A DNA stretch of 64,000 nt from contig NC_085141.1 of assembly GCF_024139115.2 (NCBI RefSeq), positions 172,496,994 to 172,560,993 of the forward strand, given 5' to 3'. The stretch is from Armigeres subalbatus (Eukaryota > Arthropoda > Insecta > Diptera > Culicidae). A program made the translations under genes and the position numbers. Positions 21,985 to 31,802 of the stretch are shown here, in pieces. Position 1 is the stretch's first letter; the number at the start of each line of letters is the position of its first letter. Under the pieces are notes generated by a model. It did not search any database. It worked only from the letters and a program-made list of their open reading frames with translations, and had not been told where the DNA came from.

Positions 21985-23033
21985 TCATCTTTCAACGGGA
22001 GAGAGTGTTTTTGATGCATAACAAATTATACGACCGTGTTCTCCTTTCTTCCTCTGCATAAGTACTGCCCCCAATCCAACGGGGCTGGCGTCAGCAATTA
22101 TGAATGTTTCGTCAGTAGGATTGTAGAAACCAAGTGTCTCATGTTTCAATAATATAGATTTGATTTTATCAAACGCTTCCTGGTGTTCAGCCTCCCAAAC
22201 AAATTTACATTCTTTCCGCGTAAGGCTATTCAATGGAAATGTAAGTGTAGCCATGTCAGGTACATAACGATGAACGAAATTTACTAAGCCTAGAAAACTT
22301 CGAGTTTCAGCACATGAACGTGGCGGTTGCATTTTCTGTATTGCTTCTAGTTTCTTCGGAGAAACAGAGATACCACGATCAGAGATTAGGTAGCCCAGAA
22401 AATCGATTTCATTCACGTTTGAAATAATTTTATCGTTGTTCAATAGCACGTTGTAGTGATGTAAACGTTCTAGAACAAGCTTGGTTCGCTTGGAAAGTTC
22501 ATTGCTGTCTTTGGCTGGTATTAATATATCATCAATGAAAATAATCAACCACGGCATGTCGGCAAAAATAGTTTCCATCACTTTTTGAAAAAGTTCAGGA
22601 GCAGCGGATAGGCCAAACATTAATCGCTTATATCGCATCAGACCAAGTGGGGATACGAATGTAGTTATGTACCGACAATTCTCGTGTAGCAAAACTTGAT
22701 GGAATGCTTGTTTCACATCAAGCTTCGTGAAAAATTTGTTCCCTCCGATTTTGTATGTCATTTGCTCTATAGTAGGTAGAGGATGTACTTCTCGGATAAC
22801 AGCTCTATTTGCTTCCCGCAGATCGGCTATAATCCTTATTTCTGAAGAACTTTTCCGTTTGACCAGCATTGGAGAAACCCATTCAGAAGCTTCATCTACC
22901 TTTTCAATAATGTCTTGTGCAAGTAATTCCCTGAGCTTTTTCATGGTTAACTCTACTAACGGGAATGGAATACGTCTAATAGATTGTCGGACGGGAGGGA
23001 TAGTCTTATCAATTTTTATGTTAGCCACAATTC
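21985..23033 (-). pseudogene. Reverse transcriptase and RNase H of mag-like element
   Basis: RT motifs include VSPMLVKRKSSSEIRIIADL, LDVKQAFHQVLL, FGLSAAPELFQKVM and the catalytic box FIDD (in place of YLDD) at about residues 165-168. RNase H begins FIIADASPVGLGAVL. A TGA follows SPVER near 22000; downstream the frame reads YAQTEREALALVW, so this is a single in-frame stop, followed by a deletion after ITDHK. Confidence 0.88.
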
Positions 23034-23106
23034 CTAAGAATTATTTATTTTTGTTTATGATTGTGTGTGTTATCTTCTACAATGAACAAAAGAATTTAAA
23101 TATTAC
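23034..23106 (-). other. Apparent intron between protease and RT frames
   Basis: A 73-base AT-rich segment starts G|GTAATA and ends TTCTTAG|G on the minus strand. It contains stops in the protease frame; its exact removal joins FPHMKG to IVANIKIDKTIPP, the usual linker of mag-type pol. The boundaries follow the GT-AG rule. Confidence 0.5.
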
Positions 23107-23524
23107 CTTTCATATGCGGGAAAACTGTGTTTTCCACTGCCTGGACAAACTTCAAAATTCCTAGTTTTTCCGCTGTATCTCCGGATAAGAGTGAGCACTT
23201 CCCTCCTTCAATAACATAAAGCGTGGTTTCAAGTCTTGTCTCCTTCCATGTCACTTCTGTGTCGACTTCCCCGAGAACTTTTAGATGGTTGGTGGTTCCG
23301 TACGCTTTGAATATTTTCCTGCTGCCTTTCCGAATACCATACGCCATAAATCCAGTCTGCTTCAATATTTTCCAGTCACGATCACATAATACATCAACAT
23401 CCGCTCCAGTGTCTATGATGAATTTTATCATGTTTCTGCCAATGGAAACAACGACATCCCGTTTTTTTTTAGTTGAGGTGGAATAGATCAAATACTTCAG
23501 GTTCAGGCTCCGTCTCGGCCGCAT
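23096..23524 (-). CDS. Protease of mag-like element
   Basis: The aspartic protease active site is FIIDTGADVDVLCD at about residues 35-48, in a frame that follows the zinc knuckles. It would cut the polyprotein. The end of the frame is HMKGNI and a stop that lies in the apparent intron. Confidence 0.8.
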   Translation of the reverse strand: MRPRRSLNLKYLIYSTSTKKKRDVVVSIGRNMIKFIIDTGADVDVLCDRDWKILKQTGFMAYGIRKGSRKIFKAYGTTNHLKVLGEVDTEVTWKETRLETTLYVIEGGKCSLLSGDTAEKLGILKFVQAVENTVFPHMKGNI

Positions 23525-23963
23525 CTTGAATTTCTCTTATATAACGCTTCTCTCTAGTACTTGGCCCTCTGGCATTGGCTGGTCTGATAGTATGTTTAAT
23601 CTTGATTTGGCGACAACAACGAGCAAAATGGCCAACAACTCCACAAATACGACACTTCTGATCCTTTGCGGGGCAATTATCCTCACGGAAACGGTGACGT
23701 CCGTTACAGCGGCGGCATCTTCCTTGCTTGTAACTTTTCAACGCATTTCCAGGAGAGTTCTCAAATGCGTCATTTGGTTTTCGATTGAAGGTGTCAATTT
23801 TCAGGATTTTCTCGTCCGATACGTCTTGGACATTACTTGATCCACATTGATATAACTGGCACCGCAGCGTTTCATGGGCACGAGCTATAGCAATAACTTC
23901 ATCTAATGGCAAGTCGTTCTTCGAAATCTTCGCCTTGAGCTTTTCATCTTTTGTTGTGGACAT
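23469..23963 (-). CDS. Gag C-terminal part with two zinc knuckles, mag-like element
   Basis: CRRCNGRHRFREDNC is followed by CRICGVVGHFARCC, two nucleocapsid-type zinc knuckles. The segment before them (KNDLPLDEVIAIARAHE) is capsid end. It is in the same frame as the upstream gag part, separated by a single TAA at 23991-23993. The end overlaps the protease frame. Confidence 0.8.
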   Translation of the reverse strand: MSTTKDEKLKAKISKNDLPLDEVIAIARAHETLRCQLYQCGSSNVQDVSDEKILKIDTFNRKPNDAFENSPGNALKSYKQGRCRRCNGRHRFREDNCPAKDQKCRICGVVGHFARCCRQIKIKHTIRPANARGPSTREKRYIREIQDAAETEPEPEVFDLFHLN

Positions 23964-23990
23964 TATCTGATTAACAACCAGCTTTTCTGC

Positions 23991-24370
23991 TTAATCGCCG
24001 AGTTCACAATGCTCTGCAAGCTTCCGCAGACGAAAAGCAAATTTTTCGACGTTTTCACCTGGTTGTGGAGCAGCTTGACAGAATTTCTGCAATTGGAATG
24101 CGATCGAGATCCGAGGAATGAAATAGTTATTCAGTGTTTGCACAGCTTGATGGTAACGGTTTCCAATTATATGATCGTCATCCGCTTTCACTTGATCAAT
24201 CAGCCTTCGGATATCTGCTCCGCCAAACAATGCCAGTGTTTTAAATTTGACATCGTGGTCTTTAATACCTCTCCAGTCCAAATTCGCATCGAACTGCTTC
24301 CGCCAGTCTTCCCAACGGACTGCGACGCTTCCTTCCGCATTCTCGACAAACGGCGGGATAAGAGGATTGA
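23991..24370 (-). pseudogene. Gag capsid N-terminal part, mag-like element
   Basis: The frame reads ENAEGSVAVRWEDWRKQFD and then LFGGADIRRLIDQVK and FCQAAPQPGENVEKFAFRL, a retrotransposon capsid. No ATG is found in frame upstream; TTGATATTAG at about 24372-24381 could be an acceptor for a leader intron. A TAA ends it after CELGD. Confidence 0.7.
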
Positions 24371-24381
24371 CCTAATATCAA

Positions 24382-24960
24382 ACAAATTTTAATTATTCCC
24401 TTTTGAATACAGGTATATATGTATAGTTCCACGTATCTCCTATTTTAGTACTATATTCAAATCTGTTTGGTTTCTGTTGTATTGAAGAACCATTTCTACA
24501 AAAGACAACCCAAACTTTCCTGCTTTGAGCACCATTTAGGTCTCAACAGCTTTCTTTTTTTCATATAGTGTACTGAAATATCAACTTTCAGGATCCGAAG
24601 CTCTGAGTATCTTTATACATTCAGACATCGTACTGCATCCTGAATTTCTAGTTGCATATTTCTAAGTAAAACATTGTTTCTGTACAAAACTACCAGACGA
24701 ATACTAACAAATGAACATCAAATTCTACGTATAACGAAAAATGGCTATGATGAGCATACCATCGGCCACGCCATCTTTGGGCTACTTTCCGTGTGATGTG
24801 TTTGTGGAACGTTAGTTTTCTGTTCTAGATTCTACCTTGATAATGAGTTCGGTTTCATGAGATCTTCGATAAATTCGTATTCACAATCTTCTTTAGCGAT
24901 GATTGCACGGGCAAAGCTTCCGTTATAATAAGCCGATATTAATTATAGTTATAATTTTCA
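24382..24960 (-). other. Leader of mag-like element
   Basis: Between the primer-binding site and gag there is about 580 bases without a gag start. A CAAG|GTAGAA donor-like site occurs near 24837. No gene was seen. Confidence 0.5.
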
Positions 24961-24974
24961 CACCTCGTCGCCAA
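24961..24974 (-). other. Primer-binding site, tRNA-Ser(GCU) type
   Basis: In element orientation TGGCGACGAGGTG begins one to two bases after the 5' LTR. The first 11 bases are complementary to the 3' end of tRNA-Ser(GCU) (CCTCGTCG plus CCA). The same TGGCGACGAGG occurs beside the LTR-like repeat at 62034-62233. Confidence 0.75.
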
Positions 24975-24975
24975 A

Positions 24976-25077
24976 TGTAGAAGAGTGAACTACACTTGTA
25001 GAGGGTTGGACAGATAATGATATATTTTCCAGATGATGGTCAGTTATGTCATAACAAATGGTTACTTAGATGCTACA
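24976..25077 (-). repeat. 5' LTR of mag-like element
   Basis: Base-for-base identical to 20215-20316. It has no obvious TATA box, as expected for so short an LTR. Confidence 0.95.
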
Positions 25078-25309
25078 CTGAGAAGAACCGAATAATATAA
25101 ATAATGCGCCTTTCGAATCACTAACAGCAACCACTCAATAGTCCGACGCGCGCTTGTGATTCTGCTGCCGCTGTGGCTAAGCGATGGTGATTTTTGTCTT
25201 TGATGAAAATGTATTCTGCTCAACCTTTTCTTTTGGAAAATTGAGGTTCTTAAAAGAACCGATTAATTTCGAATAATGCGCCTATCAAATTAACTGCAAC
25301 AAATCCAGA

Positions 25310-25824
25310 TAGGGTAACCGTACCCTTAGTGGAGGTAGCACCAATAGTGGAGGTAGTGGGGTTTTAACGACATTTATCGTATTTATACACTTTACGATGG
25401 TTTCATTTGATGCGTCGTGCTTTAAATATCCTGTTAAATGCAACTTATCCTAATATTTCGCTTGGAAAACTATTGAAAACAATGATTTTCCTTAACAAAA
25501 TTGACTCCCTTGCACCTATAGTGGTGCAACTGTACCAAGTCTGTGGCGAGTGGCGAGTCTCATAAGAAACCAATGGATAGCACCACTATGGGAACCAAAA
25601 TTAATTTTTACCTCCACTAAACGAACAGTTTACCCATAGTGGTGCAAGCAATATTTCGTAATTGTTGATGTTAAATGACATCTATCTCATTTTTGTTAGC
25701 AAATTTATTAGTTTTTCTATTGACTAAGATATTTAAGCTTCAAATTTCCCATAATTATCAATTTTAAAAAAATATTTTCTCTTGTGGATCTACTAATACC
25801 TCCAATATTGGTACCGTTACCCTA
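25310..25824. mobile_element. MITE with TAGGGTAAC termini
   Basis: Left TAGGGTAACCGTACC and right (inverted) TAGGGTAACGGTACC form the ends of a 515-bp element. The inside repeats a short motif, AATAGTGGAGGTA and its inverse. It shares TAGGGTAA and AATAGTGGA with the element at 61373-61920. No clear target duplication was found. Confidence 0.7.
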
Positions 25825-26137
25825 CTGAACCATGCGACAAACGATGACGCCGACGATAGTCTGTTTGCCGCTGAGCCGCTACAGATGCAGCAAACACCGC
25901 CTTGACTGCCATCTTTCTGACCGCTCTCCGTGGATTCTGTGGAGGAACGGGATTGGTTGATTCTGATATTTTCACTGAGTAGGACAAGAATTGAAATTTC
26001 TAATAGCTAATCGTTAATAATCAAAAGTTTCAATGAAATTGACAAATTGCTGGATAGTTTCCGAGTCGATTGATATATAAATCTCAAAAATTCATCGAAA
26101 GATAAAGGCTGTTATCGTTCAAAATCATACATGTCTA
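25825..26137. other. Unassigned intergenic stretch
   Basis: No open frame, repeat boundary or RNA gene was recognised. Confidence 0.4.
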
Positions 26138-26356
26138 GTGCGTCTAGTGCGAAAAATGAGTGTGAAGATCGCGATTCAGGAGAAGACTGGTCTTAGTCGA
26201 TCGATCTGTTTCTCTGCAGTCGAATTACAGCATGCGGATCAGAGATGGATGATATATTCTGGAGCATCACGTAATTTTATATCGGAAAATTTTTTACAAG
26301 CATTAAACAACGAAGGAACGTTATCAAACTTGCGGATGGAAAAGAGTTGGAGATGA
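26138..26356 (+). pseudogene. Possible copia-type protease fragment
   Basis: The frame contains RWMIYSGASRNFISENF, which resembles the copia protease site W..DSGAS.H, with Tyr in place of the catalytic Asp. Nothing else of a copia element is recognisable nearby, so the call is weak. Confidence 0.3.
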
Positions 26357-26470
26357 TAGCTCCAAACGCAATTCAACAGCGACGGAAACGGAAAATTTGA
26401 CAGACAATATATGGACTAACTGTCAATTTTTCCGTTTCCGTGGCCGTTCCGCTCTATTGCGTAGGGGCCT
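26345..26470. repeat. Short palindromic element
   Basis: CGGAAACGGAAAATTTGACAG (about 26383-26403) is inverted at 26419-26440 with a 15-base loop, and outer ACGCAAT blocks are also inverted. This looks like a small MITE. Confidence 0.5.
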
Positions 26471-26587
26471 TAAGAGTCTATTCGTGGCTGTTTTTTGGAA
26501 GCACTGTGCTAGCATTGGGCTGGGTTACTACAGGGGTTGAGCAGTTGAGCAGGAGTGTTAGGAGATGTGTGGTATGAATCAGTCTAT

Positions 26588-26960
26588 AACATGGATCGGG
26601 ATAATCGCGCAATGGAATTTAGAAAGCAGATCGGGATTACCGCGCTATGGAATGTAGGAAGCGGATCGGGATGACCGCGCAATGAAATTTAGGAAGTGCA
26701 TCGGGATGACCGCGCGATTGAATGTAGGAAGCGGATCGGGATAACCGCGCAATGAAATTCAGGAAGCGGATCAGGATGACCGCGCAATAGAATCTAGGAT
26801 GCGGATCGGGATGATCGCACGATGAAATTTGGGAAGTGGATCTAGAGGACCGCGCAATGTAATGCAGGCAGCGGTCTGGAATGACCACGTAATTAAATTT
26901 AAAAGCAGATTGGTATCACCGCGCAATGATAAGTTGGAAACGGATCAGGGTGATCGTGCT
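26588..26960 (+). repeat. 35-bp minisatellite, about ten units
   Basis: Units read like ATCGGGATNACCGCGCAAT then GNAATNTAGGAAGCGG and repeat about every 35 bases with moderate divergence. The open minus-strand frame at 26637-26888 is a by-product of the repeat period. Confidence 0.85.
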
Positions 26961-27690
26961 ATGAAATCCGCGGTGAGGTATTAGAGGGAGATCTGGAAGA
27001 CCGCGATGTAAATATGTAGGGCGTAACTTACGATGGCCACGCTACTTGGAGTGGCTGGTCGCTCTCAATGTGGGGTAACTAGAGCTGGAGCAATGCAGAG
27101 TGGTTGGATAGACAAGGTGTCGAATAGTAATTTCTGCGGTGTGCTGCTGTGAGGACTAAGCAGTGATCTGTTTTCAATTTTTGAAATTCGGTCAGATAAT
27201 CCAAATTACATTTAACTTACCAAGTTATTTGTGGGTAATGTGCACACCAATTGATGCAAAGCACCGACTTGAAAGATCTGCATCCAGGACGATGCCCACC
27301 CAACAAACAATTTAAGCTGAATAAGCCAATTTATTAGCTGAAAAATCCTCCTCCAATCCTTAGCTCCAGAATGATAAGGAGCGTGACAATATAGACACAT
27401 AGGATCTTCCCACATACAACCCGACCTGCTGCCGTTGGAGACTCGGATATTCTCCTGGATTTGTTCTGGGATCACTTTGCATGGAACCTTGAAGACAAGC
27501 ATTATACAGCAGCATGATGCCTCGCCACTTGCCGCATACAGTCGGTCTCAGTTTTGGGCGCCTTCACTGAGATACCATGCATCCGGTCGTCCGGGAAACT
27601 TGTTATGTCCCAGTTATTGCGGAGTAGACGATATAACAGTTGAGCGAATGTTATGGAATTGGCGTCTCACACACTATCTGTATCTGGCAT
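26961..27690. other. Unassigned stretch before the CR1-like LINE
   Basis: Nothing could be named here. A minus-strand frame at 27212-27502 has a lone CLYCHAPYHSG zinc-finger-like stretch, too little to call. Confidence 0.4.
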
Positions 27691-28057
27691 CACTGCTATG
27701 TTATATGACGTGCGGACTTTTACCTCTTGATATATTCCCGATTTTAACTGTTTTTTTGAATCTATTATTTCGTTTTTGTGTGCTCTTTTATCGCGTTAGT
27801 GTATCGGTAGTTGGATGTTTTTTTCTGTTTTGTCGGTCGGTCGTCGAAAAACGTGTTTGTGAAGTGTTTCGATTTGTGCACTACCCGTACTACCATAATA
27901 AATCAAAAAGCTCCCTGCCCTCACGCTCTACGATTTGTGCAAAAGCGCCATCTACCAGAATACATCGGAAACTACTGAACATATTCAGCGCTAAGCTCCA
28001 TAGACAAGCTTTTGACATACACGCGCTCACGTTGCCTATTCGAAGGCGGTCGACGGC

Positions 28058-28290
28058 ATGGCAAAATTATGCGCAAAATGTGTCGATCCCATTACTGGTA
28101 TTGATGTTGTTCGCTGTCGGGGCTACTGTGGAGAATCATTTCATATGAATACTTGCTCTGGTGGTGTTACACGCGCAATGACGAACTATTTCACTCGCAT
28201 AAGAAAAATCTGTTTTGGATGTGCGATAAATGCGCCGATTTGTTCGAAAATGGGCATTTCCAGCGTCCAGCAGTCATCCCGGTCTTGTGT
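28058..28290 (+). pseudogene. PHD-type zinc finger of CR1-like ORF1
   Basis: MAKLCAKC, CRGYCGESFHMNTC and, after a frame change near 28160, LFWMCDKCADLF give the Cys/His pattern of a PHD finger. PHD domains are known from ORF1 proteins of CR1-like LINEs. The rest of ORF1 is missing or unrecognisable up to 28510. Confidence 0.7.
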
Positions 28291-28510
28291 TTGAGATCGG
28301 AGGATGGGGCTTCCGCTCTCCGAGCGCAGGCAAGTACTCATCCGTTTCGAATTATTCGCTTCCTCAACTTTCGACCGATCGCTGATTTTCAACGTCTATG
28401 CTTATGGGTGTTTGTCAGTCATCTATGGTATTGGGGTCGTCACCAGGATGTGCGTCTACTAGCCGTAAGGATGTTGCTCGTGGTTCGATGTATTACCAAA
28501 ATATCAAAGA

Positions 28511-28699
28511 ATTGAGGACTAAATTAGACGACATTTTCCTTGCTTCGATCGACTGTAATTACGACTGGTTTAGACAACAGCATCAACTCGCTGCAGGTGT
28601 TTAGTACCTCTTTCAACGTCTATCGGTGTGATCGGAGCCCACTGAACAGTGATAAGCGTTCTTTTGGTGGTGTACTGATAGCTGTAGCAGACCGACACT
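28511..28699 (+). pseudogene. AP endonuclease N-terminal part of CR1-like ORF2
   Basis: KLDDIFLASIDCNYD is followed, one frame on, by GLDNSINSLQVFSTSFNVYR and DRSPLNSDKRSFGGVLIAVA. Compared with CR1 endonucleases the stretch carrying the catalytic Glu between them is missing, together with a frame change. The frame is cut after CACT at 28699. Confidence 0.7.
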
Positions 28700-29875
28700 T
28701 GTAATATATTTCTTTAGATAGGCCGTGGCTTACTTACTTTGTCAGGGTCGTCTGCTATGGCTCCTTTGGGAAATTGGTCGGATAAGCTTCCCTTTAAAAA
28801 ACCAAGGTGAACAGTTCGAAAGAGTAGAGAGAAAAAGGAATGCGTTGAATAAATTTTAAACAAATCAGATAATTTAACTTAACATTATTTAATTATATTC
28901 TTAATTATCATACTTTTGGTACATTCTTAGGAATGGATGCGGAAAGGGATAAATGGGAGGGTATTACATATTACCAGTCCATCTGAAGATGAATGGAACC
29001 TTTAGGCGGTCCTTGGCACGATGACTTCCGAGTTAAGCGATGGCGGTGTCCTGAACACATGAACCTAGTGTCCGCTGTCATAGCTGGGAGGCTCGTCTTT
29101 GTTCTTTTGCTTTACACAAAAGCCGCTTGTCGAAAACGTAATACACCAGCTGGCTTTTATTTGGCGGAGGGGCAACTAACCGGACGAAGCGCAGCACACA
29201 CGGTTCCGCCGAAAACGTGGCACACTAGTCGGCTCTGTTCTTGCGAGGGGCGGTGAAGCAACCGGACGAATCAAAACGGTTCCTTGGTCACTATCACTGA
29301 TCTGCCGAGCTTAATCACAACCGGCGGCTTCTTCTAGCGTTTCTTCACTCTCCCGGCGGTTTCTTCTTCAGGGCACAACGGATGGGGCACTCTTGGTGAT
29401 ATGCTCACCCGCGAACAGCGATTTTCTGGCCCTTAACGAAAGGCGCACTTTTCCACTCAGTTGTCCTGGCACGGGTCAAATTTGTTCCCTAATGGAGGAG
29501 GAGAAACACCACTTATCAAATTTAAAACTTGTAATTGTCGCACTGTCGTTTACCTTCTGATCGTGGTTCCAGCGATGACAACTGGTTTTATGGGGTGCGC
29601 TCTCAGTGTGGGAGCGTGCACGGCAGTTAGGATTTACTGTGGCTTGATAATGACGGGTGCAGTGTTGATCGGGGAATTGGGGTGTTCAGGTGGATAAGGG
29701 TATCGATATTTATATATGTTTTATTTCAAGTTCAATTATTATTTTAGGTTCAGTTCAATTTATGCTTAGTTCTAATTTTAATTTCTTTTAAGTTAATTTA
29801 CCATCATAGAGTTAAATAATTAATTATGTACAAAAATCATAAAGAGGACAAATGAAACCGAAATGAGAGGTTACA
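28700..29875 (-). repeat. 3' LTR of gypsy element 2
   Basis: Matches 37744-38924 with few differences. Purine tract GGAGAGAGGGATGAA lies next to it at 29876-29892 on the minus strand. Confidence 0.95.
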
Positions 29876-29951
29876 TTCATCCCTCTCTCCATAATAAAAA
29901 CCATTGGTTTTTTTTTCAGGGAAGAATGGGAAAGATTTTATGGATCTCTGC

Positions 29952-30450
29952 GGCCCTCCTCTTGTTGAATGTTGATTGATTTATTGGGATATTTTCTTGA
30001 GGAAAAGCACTGCCCATAAAATCACATAACATTCAATAATAGAGACTGTCCACAGAGAGGACTTATACGTGGCCCTCCTCTTGTTGAGCGTTCATTAAAT
30101 TTTGCGAATTGATTTTTCCCTGAAGAGGAGCTCTGTTCCGCAAAATTGTTAAACATTCAATAATAGAGACTGTCCACTAAAAGGATGTCGATATAGGACT
30201 TAAGCGTGGCCCTCCTCTTGTTGAACGTTCTTCAATTTTGCGAAACGATTTTTCCATGAAGAGGAGCTCTGTTTCGAAAAATTGCTAAACATTTAACAAT
30301 AGAGACTGTCCACTAAAAGGATTTCAATATAGGACTTAAGCGTGGCCCTCCTCTTGTTGAACGTTCTTCAATTTGGCGAAACGATTTTTCCATGAAGAGG
30401 AGCTCTGTTTCGCGAAATTGCTAAACATTTAACAATAGAGACTGTCCACT
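29952..30450 (-). repeat. Four-unit tandem repeat in element 2
   Basis: Same array as in element 1, with units starting at 29952, 30071, 30208 and 30344. Retention in both copies shows the array predates both insertions. Confidence 0.85.
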
Positions 30451-31802
30451 CAGGTCAGGTCAGGAGTTCTGGTTGTCGAACCTACAATCATATTTCCACC
30501 CAGGATAAACAAATCGCAGTAATTCTTTTTAGTTGTAAGAGTTTCGAATCTGGAAAAGTGATTTTTCTCTTGGAGAGCTCTTCTTTTCGAGATTTATATT
30601 CTCCGTCCAAGTTCGAAGAAATTACTGGGAGAGGTTAGTCTTCACAATTTTGGATCGATTTGAAGAAGTGAAACTGCGAACAAGGAATTGTCCTGTTTGC
30701 TGCTTCTTAAAATCGTAACAAAATAGTGGATGCTAGTTCTCATACAGTGGCTCTCTACCCTGCTATTTCAGTTATAATTTGGCGCAATGATTGATCGCAA
30801 AGAATGGAGGCTCTTTTCCTTCAAATTACGTGAAATAACACCGCGAGCCTAACCATTGTACTTTCTGCATATCATGGGTGGACATAACGGGAAAAATACT
30901 GTGTTGTATCAGAATAGCGAATCAGAAAGTGATGTCCTTTGGTAATTTAGTGGTCGTCAGAATAAATACGTTGTGAAAATTCCTTCACTTCTCAACCTTC
31001 AGAAATAATTATCCTTCATTTTTAACAACTTGATGACTTACTTCTAAATCTTAGTTTACTAATAGAAGAGAAAGAAACATGTGGTAATCTCATCATTCGC
31101 GTTTAATTATCGCCGAAAATCAATTCGGGAATAGAAGCTACTCATTCATTCACTCATTCATACCCCCACCATTCATTCCAATACTTTCATACATTCGCAA
31201 CTCATTCAATAGTTGCTTGGCTCAAAAAAAGCTGGCACACCAAAACAACTGTTTCATTCATACCTACACACCTTTTTATTAAATAACGATTCTAGGGTAC
31301 CCTTATAATAAATATGTTGGGGAAGTTAGCGATCTCGCATTAGATTTCCCGTTCACGAATTTAAATTTATCGAAAGAAATTCGCCACCTGGGGAGGCGTT
31401 ACTAAATTTGTAAACATTCCCTTAGTCCGACCCTGGGATCTCTCTCAAAATGGTAAAGGGAATAAGAAAAAGAAGAACGTGAGGATGAGGAGGAAGAAAT
31501 ACAACCAACTAGCTTGGCTCTGACGACGACTCCGGCAATGCATCAATGACGGCATGTTTACAGGTAAGTGTACGGTAGAAATTAAAAACAACATTCGCTC
31601 TGACGAGGGCACCGACAAGGCATCAATGAAGGCATAATTACAGGTAAGTATACGGTCTTTGCAGTGGTTATTTGATCGGGAAATGTAAGGAGCAGCTTCA
31701 GTGGAAGACAGATGATCTTATAATCCCGTTGTTTTAGTGTCACCCGGGTTTTAAGTGAACGCCTGGCCATACTCCTAAATTTTTCCACTTAGGTCTTCCA
31801 AT
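30451..31802 (-). other. 3' non-coding region of gypsy element 2
   Basis: Counterpart of 4481-5816; no convincing gene. Confidence 0.6.

Larger units (their letters stand above)
20215..25077 (-). mobile_element. mag-like Ty3/gypsy LTR retrotransposon with short LTRs
   Basis: Identical 102-bp LTRs (20215-20316 and 24976-25077) bound gag, protease, RT/RNase H and integrase. The target duplication is CTGAG (20210-20214 and 25078-25082). The primer site matches tRNA-Ser(GCU). Very short LTRs, two zinc knuckles and this primer fit the mag lineage. In-frame stops occur in gag (23991) and RNase H (about 22000), and an internal RNase H deletion is likely, although LTR identity indicates a recent insertion. 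Two apparent introns lie in pol. Confidence 0.93.

Noticed and set aside
26637..26888. His/Arg/Ser-rich repeated peptide frame on the minus strand
   Set aside because: It is the translation of the 35-bp minisatellite.
27212..27502. Minus-strand frame with CLYCHAPYHSG zinc-finger-like stretch
   Set aside because: A single partial motif without neighbouring gag or LINE features.
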